Shown here piece by piece: positions 1 to 6,155 of a stretch of 23,254 bases of DNA. Every line of letters begins with the position of its first letter. Position 1 is the stretch's first letter. The DNA comes from a bacterium (lineage in GTDB: Bacteria; CAIJMQ01; JAADFP01). Location of the stretch: NCBI GenBank assembly GCA_027021085.1, contig JALUVB010000280.1:1-23254 (forward strand), in the 5' to 3' direction. The notes under the pieces were generated by a model. The model worked only from the letters and a program-made list of their open reading frames with translations, did not search any database and had not been told where the DNA came from. The position numbers were made by a program, and so were the translations under genes.

Positions 1-1
1 A

Positions 2-73
2 GTAGCGGGTAGTGAGTAGCGGGTAGCGAGGGGAAGATAGTAAACAGTAAACAGTGAACAGTAAATAGTGAGT
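2..73. repeat. Composite heptamer array (families A and B)
   Basis: Four tandem 7-base units of family A (GTAGCGG, GTAGTGA, GTAGCGG, GTAGCGA at 2-29) are followed by a linker GGGGAAGAT (30-38). Five 7-base units of family B follow (AGTAAAC, AGTAAAC, AGTGAAC, AGTAAAT, AGTGAGT at 39-73). The same A-linker-B order recurs at 20284-20363, so this is a dispersed composite repeat and not chance low complexity. No coding frame fits it. It resembles in kind the short tandemly repeated heptanucleotides known from cyanobacteria, but the sequence is different. Confidence 0.9.
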
Positions 74-100
74 TTGTCCTCCATATCATCTGTCTTTCCC

Positions 101-135
101 GTCTAATGTCTAAAGTCTACGGTCTATAGTCTAAC
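101..135. repeat. Heptamer array, family C
   Basis: Five exact-period 7-base units: GTCTAAT, GTCTAAA, GTCTACG, GTCTATA, GTCTAAC. The first four bases are constant and the last three vary. The reverse complement (NNNAGAC) is the unit type found in the opposite orientation at 20038-20051 and 20102-20136. Confidence 0.88.
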
Positions 136-281
136 ATGGGGGATAGGTGCGCCGACATACGCCGGGACCGATGAACATCGGGGACAACTCGCAACTCTTG
201 GTTAGCATACTTCTCCCTGAGGCGGGCTAAGACAGGAGTCCTGGGCTTATAGGCTATATGTACTCTAAAGTCTGGTAAAAT
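136..281. other. Non-repetitive stretch upstream of the peptide-transporter ATPases
   Basis: About 145 bases with no gene I can support on the + strand. It holds a small inverted repeat CCGAT/ATCGG at 168-181 with a GAAC loop. The - strand is open from inside the next gene down to about 118 and gives protein-like codons (for example RTPVLARLREKYANQELR), but it has no start codon of its own that I can justify. It could be a gene remnant or chance. No convincing promoter was found: a TAAAAT at 276-281 lies too close to the ribosome binding site. Confidence 0.4.
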
Positions 282-284
282 GTG

Positions 285-290
285 GGAGGA
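285..290 (+). promoter_or_regulatory. Ribosome binding site fixing the start of the first ATPase
   Basis: GGAGGA lies 6 bases before ATG at 297. The longer in-frame reading from GTG at 282 would place this site inside the gene, so the ATG at 297 is preferred. Confidence 0.8.
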
Positions 291-296
291 ATTCTT

Positions 297-1271
297 ATGA
301 AAAAAGAACTTCTCAGAATAAAGGGACTTACCATCGAGTTCCAGGGAGAGATTTCTTATCCCATTATCCGTAATCTTGATTTCTCCATCTGGAAGGGGGA
401 AAAGTTAAGCCTGGTAGGGGAGTCAGGGTGCGGGAAAACCATTACGGCTCTTTCCCTTATGGGCTTGCTTCCTTATGCAATAAAGAGGAAAGAGGGGGAG
501 ATTCTATTTCATACTGCCCGTGAGGTTCTTCCTTTGCATTCCTTTTCTCCCGATTCTCCGGAGTGGCTTAAAGTAAGGGGGAAGGAAATTTCCATGGTCT
601 TCCAGGAGCCTTCTGTCTCGCTCAACCCCACTCTCACCGCGGGTTATCAGATAGCAGAGCCCCTGATCTATCGCGGCTGCAACAGAAAGGATGCCAGGGA
701 TAGGGCACTTCGGATAATGGAGAAGGTGGGGCTTCCGCATCCGGCAGATGTTTACAACAGGTTTCCCCATGAGCTTTCGGGAGGAATGCAGCAAAGGGTT
801 ATGCTGGCTATGGCGCTAATTTTAGAACCTTCCCTTCTTATTGCCGATGAGCCTACCACTGCCCTGGATGTTACTATTCAGGCAGGGATACTTGAACTTA
901 TTAAAGAATTAAATGAAAAAATGGGTATGGCCTTTCTTTTGATAACGCATGACCTGGGTGTGGTGAATGATGTGGCAGAGGAGATGATAGTGATGTATGC
1001 GGGTGAGATTTTAGAACAGGGCAAGGTAAAGGATTTGCTGAAGAATCCGTTGCAGCCGTATCTAAAGGGACTGATTGCCTCTCTTCCGTCTCTGAGCGGA
1101 GGGAAGAAAAAGCTTGAGAGTATGCAGGGCAGTGTTCCGCAGCCCTGGGAAAGGCCGGTGGGGTGTGTTTTCTCTCCCCGTTGTGCTTATCGTATGAGTA
1201 TTTGCTCTCGTCCGCCTCTCTGGAAGGAAGTAGAGAATGGGCATTGGGTAAGGTGCTGGCTTTATGAGTAA
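297..1271 (+). CDS. Oligopeptide/dipeptide ABC importer ATPase, OppD/DppD type
   Basis: Cytoplasmic ATPase of the nickel/peptide importer family, 324 residues from the ATG at 297. Visible motifs are Walker A GESGCGKT (41-48), Q-loop Gln103, signature LSGGMQQR (160-167), Walker B LIADEP (181-186) and switch His218. The C-terminal oligopeptide-transporter extension carries four cysteines (290, 296, 303, 320); in this family a Cys cluster of this kind is known or proposed to hold an iron-sulphur cluster. Its stop overlaps the next ATPase by 8 bases, so the pair is translated together, as usual for D/F heterodimers. The permeases and solute-binding protein that normally precede the pair are not in the window; upstream lies repeat DNA. 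The substrate cannot be told from the sequence. Confidence 0.93.
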   Translation: MKKELLRIKGLTIEFQGEISYPIIRNLDFSIWKGEKLSLVGESGCGKTITALSLMGLLPYAIKRKEGEILFHTAREVLPLHSFSPDSPEWLKVRGKEISMVFQEPSVSLNPTLTAGYQIAEPLIYRGCNRKDARDRALRIMEKVGLPHPADVYNRFPHELSGGMQQRVMLAMALILEPSLLIADEPTTALDVTIQAGILELIKELNEKMGMAFLLITHDLGVVNDVAEEMIVMYAGEILEQGKVKDLLKNPLQPYLKGLIASLPSLSGGKKKLESMQGSVPQPWERPVGCVFSPRCAYRMSICSRPPLWKEVENGHWVRCWLYE

Positions 1272-2271
1272 GCAAGAAAGTGTTCTGGAAGTGGAAAACC
1301 TGAGGGTGTACTTTCCTGTTTATCGTGGGTTTCTCAGGAAGGTTTCCGGATATGTCCAGGCATTGGAGAAAGTATGTTTTACAATGGGGAAGGGAGAAGT
1401 GCTTGGTATAGTGGGGGAGTCCGGATGTGGCAAGTCCACTCTCCTGAAGAGTATCAGCATGCTTGTGCCACCCACGGAAGGAAAGATTGTTTTCTCCTGC
1501 AATGGTAATTTTTATGTCCTTAATGAACTCACTTATCATGAGTTGGTGAAGTTGCGGCCATTTATCCAGATAGTATTTCAAGACCCCTTTTCTTCTCTTA
1601 ACCCGAGGATGCGGGTATGGAATCTTCTGGCTGAGCCTCTCCAGCTTCATGCTTCTTTAAGCAGGAGCAAGTTAAGAGATAGGGTGGAAGAAATTTTAGT
1701 TAGTGTAGGGCTTGACCCTTCCCATGTTTATAGGTTTCCCCATCAATTCAGCGGGGGAGAGAGGCAGAGGATTGCCATAGCCCGTGCACTTATTCTCCGG
1801 CCTTCCCTCCTTCTTCTTGATGAACCAACTTCTGCTCTTGATGTATCACTACAGGCCCAGGTTTTAACCCTGCTGGAAAAATTGAAAGAAGAGTATAAGC
1901 TTACCTATATTTTGGTTTCCCATAATCTGGGAGTAGTTAAATATCTTTCCCGCAGGATATTGATTATGTACCTGGGAAGGATAGTGGAAAGCGGAGAATC
2001 AGAGGATGTATTCTTTTCACCCCGGCATCCCTACACAGAGGCTTTAATTCAGGCTATCCCCCGGCTGGATGGGGAAGGAAGGAGAAGAATTATCCTCAAG
2101 GGAGAGGTGCCTAATCCCATTTCTCCCCCCTCCGGGTGTGTGTTTCATCCTCGCTGTATTTATAAAAGGGGGATATGCGAGAAGAAAATCCCCCAATTGC
2201 AGGATGTTTCTTCCCTGCACCGGGTTGCCTGCCACAGGGCAGAAGAGCTTAAACTTGCGGGGTTAGGTTGA
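1264..2271 (+). CDS. Oligopeptide/dipeptide ABC importer ATPase, OppF/DppF type
   Basis: Partner ATPase of the preceding gene, 335 residues, starting inside it (8-base overlap). Motifs: Walker A GESGCGKST (51-59), a Q-loop in FQDPFSSLNPRM near 105, signature FSGGERQR (162-169), Walker B LLLLDE (182-187) and His220. The family's C-terminal extension has cysteines at 292, 298, 305 and 323 in the same spacing as in its partner, typical of Opp/Dpp ATPases and absent from most other ABC ATPases. It ends 14 bases short of the convergent diguanylate cyclase gene, with no clear terminator hairpin between. Function: ATP hydrolysis for peptide uptake with permeases encoded elsewhere. Confidence 0.93.
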   Translation: MSKQESVLEVENLRVYFPVYRGFLRKVSGYVQALEKVCFTMGKGEVLGIVGESGCGKSTLLKSISMLVPPTEGKIVFSCNGNFYVLNELTYHELVKLRPFIQIVFQDPFSSLNPRMRVWNLLAEPLQLHASLSRSKLRDRVEEILVSVGLDPSHVYRFPHQFSGGERQRIAIARALILRPSLLLLDEPTSALDVSLQAQVLTLLEKLKEEYKLTYILVSHNLGVVKYLSRRILIMYLGRIVESGESEDVFFSPRHPYTEALIQAIPRLDGEGRRRIILKGEVPNPISPPSGCVFHPRCIYKRGICEKKIPQLQDVSSLHRVACHRAEELKLAGLG

Positions 2272-2285
2272 TTCATTCAGGGAGC

Positions 2286-3488
2286 CTATACCACTACCTG
2301 GTTTTTCCCCTGCTCTTTTCCTTTGTAAAGTCTTTGGTCTGCTATGGAGAGAATTTTTTCCGGGGTATCACCGTCTTCAGGGTAAGTAGCCACTCCGAAA
2401 GTAATAGTAACATCCTTTTGGGGCATCTTTTCCTCTGCAGGAAATACATACTCTGAAACTTTTTCCCTCAGGTCCTCTGCCAGCTTCACGGCGCTTTTTT
2501 TATCGGTGCGGGGAAGTATCAATACGAATTCTTCCCCGCCGAAACGTGCCACAATATCCTGTCCCTTGGTATTCTTTTTGAGAATATTTGCAATAGTTTT
2601 GAGAACTTCGTCACCTGCAAGATGTCCCTGGGCATCGTTGTAGAACTTAAAATTATCGATATCTCCTATGATTAAGGAAAGAGGCTGGTGAGTTTCTTTT
2701 GCCTTCTGTATTTCAGCCTGGAGCTTCTCCTGAAAATGACGTCTGTTAAATACCTGGGTTAATCCGTCGGTTATAGAGAGGTACTTGGTTTTTTCCAGGA
2801 GCTCGGTATTCTCAATGATTAGTCCTGCATGCAGGGTGATAGAGCTTAGTAGTTCCAATTCCCGCGGAGTGAACTCGTAAAGTTCGCGGGTTAATACGCC
2901 CAGGATACCTATCCCTTTACCCTTTTCCACAAAAGGAGCGGCCAGAAGAGAAGAGAAGTTTTGGGCCATGTCTTTATATTTGGGAAAGGAGGCAAGATTG
3001 TTAATTAGCTTAGCCTGTGCTTTGTCTATAACCTCCTCCCTGAGAATCTCGGGGATTTCTAACCCTGGCTTTGAATAGAAATGAAAGGCAAAGTTTATCT
3101 CTTCCGAATATACTTCCATGAATACTACATCGCCCGGGAAGAATTGTTCTATCTCCTTTGCAATATCTTCCAGTATTTCTTTAAGACCTCTTCCTTCCGA
3201 CGATTTTTCAATTAAGCGGCGGGTAAAAGATAATATATGACTCTCCTGGGTGCGGTCAGTCAGGGCAAGTTCTATTTTCTGATACTTTCTCTGTAAATCC
3301 TTGATTTGTTGAAAGCGGACGGTATTTGTTATTCTCCAGAAAATAAGAATTAAAATAAGGGAAAAATCACAGATAATCAGAATATAGAAAGGATTTCTTA
3401 AAGTACCGTAGCCTACTCCTATATGCAGGGCAACTATGATGGCAATCCATATGGCAAAGAGAAAAGTTGCTATTCTTTCAAGAAACAA
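2286..3488 (-). CDS. Membrane-anchored GAF-GGDEF diguanylate cyclase
   Basis: Predicted to make cyclic di-GMP from two GTP at the inner membrane. The order is two N-terminal membrane segments (about 6-28 and 33-52), a short coiled-coil linker (about 60-85), a GAF-like sensor region (about 85-230), then a GGDEF domain (about 235-400). The active-site loop is GGEEF (317-321), with metal-binding Asp276 in GDIDNF and the usual DGLTQVFNRR entry motif (241-250), so catalysis looks intact. The product-inhibition I-site, normally RxxD five residues before GGEEF, reads KGQD (308-311), so feedback inhibition may be weak. The start is TTG at 3488 with GGGGA about 6 bases upstream; this start keeps the first membrane segment. 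It lies 47 bases downstream of the ABC ATPase and is probably in its operon. The GAF call is by pattern only. Confidence 0.88.
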   Translation of the reverse strand: MFLERIATFLFAIWIAIIVALHIGVGYGTLRNPFYILIICDFSLILILIFWRITNTVRFQQIKDLQRKYQKIELALTDRTQESHILSFTRRLIEKSSEGRGLKEILEDIAKEIEQFFPGDVVFMEVYSEEINFAFHFYSKPGLEIPEILREEVIDKAQAKLINNLASFPKYKDMAQNFSSLLAAPFVEKGKGIGILGVLTRELYEFTPRELELLSSITLHAGLIIENTELLEKTKYLSITDGLTQVFNRRHFQEKLQAEIQKAKETHQPLSLIIGDIDNFKFYNDAQGHLAGDEVLKTIANILKKNTKGQDIVARFGGEEFVLILPRTDKKSAVKLAEDLREKVSEYVFPAEEKMPQKDVTITFGVATYPEDGDTPEKILSIADQRLYKGKEQGKNQVVV

Positions 3489-3535
3489 GTTTTTCCCCGC
3501 TCCGATTACTTCTCTCCACGCTGGAATTATCCTGC

Positions 3536-4267
3536 TTATTCGCCTTCAATTTCACCCACTTCTATGGAAACATCGGCTCTTCTTTCCACTCTTTCTATTC
3601 TTCCGTCTCTTATCCAGAAAATGCGGTCAGATACATCAATCATTTTCAGGTCGTGGGTAGCAGAAATAATGGTAACCTGTTTTTCTCTGTTCATGGTTTT
3701 TAAGAGACTTATAATCTCTTTTCCTGTCTTAAGATCCAGGTTTCCCGTAGGTTCGTCTGCCAGAACGATTGCCGGGTCATTTGCCAGTGCCCTGGCTACG
3801 GCTACCCTCTGTTGCTGTCCTCCCGATAACTCAAAAGGTTTATGGTGTACCCTGGTACCCAGCCCCACTCTTTCCAGCAGTTCTACTCCTTTGTCCCGTG
3901 CATCATCAAGACTCATTCCCGCAAATATCATGGGGAGAGTTACATTTTCCAGGGCAGTCATTACCGGGATGAGGTTGAAAGTTTGAAAGATGTATCCTAT
4001 TTTTCTACATCTTAGCCAGGCTAACTCGTAGGCATCCAGTTGAGCTACATCTACTTCGTCTATGTAAACTCTTCCTTCGCTGGGCTTGTCAAGCCCTCCA
4101 ATCATGTTGAACAGGGTGCTCTTACCCGAACCTGAAGGGCCCATTATGGATATATATTCCCCTCTTCTCACTTCCATATCAATACCCCTGAGTGCTTCTA
4201 CCACTACTTTTCCCAGGTGATAGATTCTTTTGACTCCTCTTGTTCTTACTACCATATCTTCTGGCAT
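3536..4267 (-). CDS. ABC transporter ATPase, LolD/MacB/FtsE-like
   Basis: Cytoplasmic ATPase of 243 residues in the class that pairs with MacB/LolE/FtsX-type permeases (mechanotransmission machines that work on the outer face of the inner membrane). Motifs: Walker A GPSGSGKST (43-51), Q-loop Gln95, signature LSGGQQQR (147-154), Walker B IVLADE (167-172) and His205. DEPTGNLD is typical of this class. The start ATG has a strong GGGAGGT about 7 bases upstream. It follows the mini-permease gene after a 57-base gap on the same strand, so the two form one transporter. The cargo is unknown; the PqqD-like gene just upstream hints at a peptide, which is inference. Confidence 0.92.
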   Translation of the reverse strand: MPEDMVVRTRGVKRIYHLGKVVVEALRGIDMEVRRGEYISIMGPSGSGKSTLFNMIGGLDKPSEGRVYIDEVDVAQLDAYELAWLRCRKIGYIFQTFNLIPVMTALENVTLPMIFAGMSLDDARDKGVELLERVGLGTRVHHKPFELSGGQQQRVAVARALANDPAIVLADEPTGNLDLKTGKEIISLLKTMNREKQVTIISATHDLKMIDVSDRIFWIRDGRIERVERRADVSIEVGEIEGE

Positions 4268-4324
4268 TTTTTTACCTCCCTCTGTCGCTCCTCCTTAATT
4301 TCAAAAATTATAATTCCCTTACCT

Positions 4325-4960
4325 TTATTCTTCTCTTCTCATTGCTTCTGCCGGTACCATGCGAGCTGCCCTGTAGGCAGGATAGATTGCCCCCAGTGTG
4401 GTCAAGACTATTCCCACCACCAGGGAGAAAAGTATATAACGGAACAACTCAAGAAGGGGAAATACTCTGAGTACTTCACTTCCGTAGTTTATCAGGCTTA
4501 TCAGGGTTACCCCTAAGGTTCCTATAATAATACCCAGCAGAGAGCCTGCTATCCCCTGGAAGAGTGATTCCAGCAGAAACAATCTAATTACAAAGCTGTC
4601 CAGGGCACCTAAGCATTTCATGGTACCAATCTCCCTGTATCTTTCTGTAACAGACATGAGCATGGAATTTGTTATCCCCACTGCACATACTAATAACGAA
4701 AGAGAAATTAGCCACCTCATGCGGGCCTGGGTGCTTTCGTCCACTGTTATTTTTGCCGCTATGGCAGGCGAGCCACGGGAAATTAAAGCATTCTGGATAG
4801 ATGCCTGAGCTAAGATTGACATTAAGAATGCTATAGTCAGTAGTATTCCCATGATGGTAATGAACGACCTTCCCAGTCTTATGCGCATAGAGTTAAAACT
4901 TATTCGTACAGAAACGGAAAAAGGAAGAACAATCTGCCTACCCACTTTTTCCTGATTCAT
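4325..4960 (-). CDS. Minimal MacB/FtsX-family ABC permease lacking the periplasmic domain
   Basis: A 211-residue permease with four predicted membrane segments (about 31-52, 81-102, 128-157, 168-192). Family signatures are clear: the N-terminal SFNSMRIRLGRSFITIMGIL, the coupling-helix motif TERYREIGTMKCLGA (104-118), and the C-terminal PAYRAARMVPAEAMR (194-208). MacB/LolE relatives usually have about 370-650 residues, with a roughly 200-residue periplasmic core between segments 1 and 2. Here that loop is only about 28 residues. There is no frameshift sign: the reading frame is clean, the start overlaps the PqqD stop as ATGA, and the end retains the conserved tail. It therefore looks like a naturally reduced form. 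A permease of this shape would probably act within the membrane or recruit another periplasmic partner. Confidence 0.85.
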   Translation of the reverse strand: MNQEKVGRQIVLPFSVSVRISFNSMRIRLGRSFITIMGILLTIAFLMSILAQASIQNALISRGSPAIAAKITVDESTQARMRWLISLSLLVCAVGITNSMLMSVTERYREIGTMKCLGALDSFVIRLFLLESLFQGIAGSLLGIIIGTLGVTLISLINYGSEVLRVFPLLELFRYILFSLVVGIVLTTLGAIYPAYRAARMVPAEAMRREE

Positions 4961-5322
4961 ATTTTCCTCCCCGTAATATTAAGCCCTATAAGGTGTTTGG
5001 ACATTAACTTCCTGAGATATTCCAGCGTAGAGACCTCTGCCTCCTTTCTGCTAAGATTATAACGTTCTTGGATAGATTTGACAATATCCTGGACAGAATT
5101 TTTACCGTTACACATTTTCCAGACCTCTGAACCCAGTAAATCCAGGTGGATATTTTTCTGCTCCGGAAACCCGAACAAAAAGCGCCACAACCTGGAAGGT
5201 TTGCTTTGTTTCATGGGAACACGTAGTTGCAGTTCTTCTTCATTATCGTCCCAGGTAATCAGGGTATTCCTGAGAGGCTTTGCGCTGAGCAACGTTTTCC
5301 GGTCAATTGGTAGTTTCTTCAT
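4957..5322 (-). CDS. PqqD-fold protein (RiPP-recognition-like)
   Basis: A 121-residue protein from ATG at 5322. That start is chosen because it forms an ATGA overlap with the upstream gene's stop; a TTG at 5337 would add five residues. The C-terminal half matches the PqqD family pattern: a strand with DLLGSEVWKMCNGKNSVQDI, then helices ending near LRKLMSKHLIG. PqqD domains bind leader peptides in RiPP pathways, alone or fused to radical SAM enzymes, but many stand-alone family members have no proven role. The N-terminal half (about 55 residues) is basic and unassigned. Its stop overlaps the permease start by 4 bases, so it is probably made in proportion to the transporter. No radical SAM enzyme or precursor peptide is visible nearby. 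Confidence 0.75.
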   Translation of the reverse strand: MKKLPIDRKTLLSAKPLRNTLITWDDNEEELQLRVPMKQSKPSRLWRFLFGFPEQKNIHLDLLGSEVWKMCNGKNSVQDIVKSIQERYNLSRKEAEVSTLEYLRKLMSKHLIGLNITGRKI

Positions 5323-6155
5323 TTTTCCTGATGACAATATATTTTAAGCAGGGAGGGATCAGTATTTCCGGTTACCAGAAAAATCCGCCGGGAAATGGGA
5401 CAGTACCATGAAACGCCTTTTTCCCAGGCAAGAGAAAGTGTCTTCTTTTTGTAGCGGAAGTAAAAGTAAGAGTGGTTATCTCTTTCTTCCTGTTTCTCTT
5501 CTATAATTTTCCCTCCCATTCTCTCTTTGGTCCAGGCGGAAAGGGGTTGCTTCTTCAGGAGAATATTTCCCAGGGCTATCTGGGAGAGAGAAATCTCTCC
5601 CTTTCCTTGTGTCTCCTGGAAGGTGAAGGTAATATCTCCTGCTTTGAGGGATGAACTTATTCTTTTTAAGTTTTCGGGGGCAGAGAAGACCAATTTGTAA
5701 ATTGCCCAGGTCTCCCGCCCTTGCTCAGGGTGTTCCGAGAGAGAATTTAATATGCGGGTAAAAATTTCCTTACTACGCCTTTTGTCCGGAAAATAGACCC
5801 TCAGGAAGAGTACCCGGCCGCACTTTTTGCAGTAAGATACGCTTGAATAACCCTCTTCATGGTTTTTCCAGTGGAGTATGGCTCCGCTTTTATCTGCAAA
5901 AAAGTTAGTTTTGATTTTTACGATATTGCATTTAATATTCTTGCCTTTTTTAATCAGCTCTTTCATGTATTTTTCTATTAGATTTTCCATGGAGAAGGTG
6001 GATTTGGGGTACTCCCACTCTACCTCCACCCTTATACTGTACCCATCGTCCAGGGAGAAGGTTCCCTTCTCACGGTTGCCATCTACAGAGGAGAGCTCCC
6101 AATCTTCGGGAACTGACAGGTTAATGCCTTCCCATCCGGTGAGTTTCCAGTTCAT
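5319..6155 (-). CDS. Uncharacterised cytosolic protein with two similar halves
   Basis: I do not recognise this 278-residue protein. It has no signal peptide or membrane segment. The first half (about 10-140) begins GINLSVPEDWELSS and continues with strands, a helix (about 55-70), then GAILHW, a CxxC pair (Cys109, Cys112) and a closing helix. The second half (about 150-275) repeats the plan: KLVFSAPENLKRISSS, FTFQETQGKGEISL, a helical part, then YFYFRYKKKTLSLAW and WYCPISRRIFLV with Cys252. The VPEDWE opening resembles PsbP/DcrB/Mog1-fold proteins, but that is only a guess. It overlaps the Gfo/Idh gene before it and the PqqD gene after it by ATGA, so it is probably part of the PqqD-transporter cassette. 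Confidence 0.7.
   Translation of the reverse strand: MNWKLTGWEGINLSVPEDWELSSVDGNREKGTFSLDDGYSIRVEVEWEYPKSTFSMENLIEKYMKELIKKGKNIKCNIVKIKTNFFADKSGAILHWKNHEEGYSSVSYCKKCGRVLFLRVYFPDKRRSKEIFTRILNSLSEHPEQGRETWAIYKLVFSAPENLKRISSSLKAGDITFTFQETQGKGEISLSQIALGNILLKKQPLSAWTKERMGGKIIEEKQEERDNHSYFYFRYKKKTLSLAWEKGVSWYCPISRRIFLVTGNTDPSLLKIYCHQEK

Noticed and set aside
2-73. CRISPR-like array
   Set aside because: The units are 7 bases with no spacers and no cas genes are nearby; this is a short tandem repeat.
138-260. tRNA or riboswitch in the upstream non-repetitive stretch
   Set aside because: There is no cloverleaf, T-loop GTTCRA or known aptamer core; only one 5-bp hairpin was found.
254-281. Promoter for the Opp-type ATPases (TAAAAT at 276-281)
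   Set aside because: There is no matching -35, and transcription would begin inside the ribosome binding site at 285-290.
901-1650. 249-aa open frame on the - strand across the two Opp-type ATPases
   Set aside because: It lies antisense to two genes with complete ABC motifs and is rich in Ser, Pro and His as shadow frames usually are. It matches no family I know.
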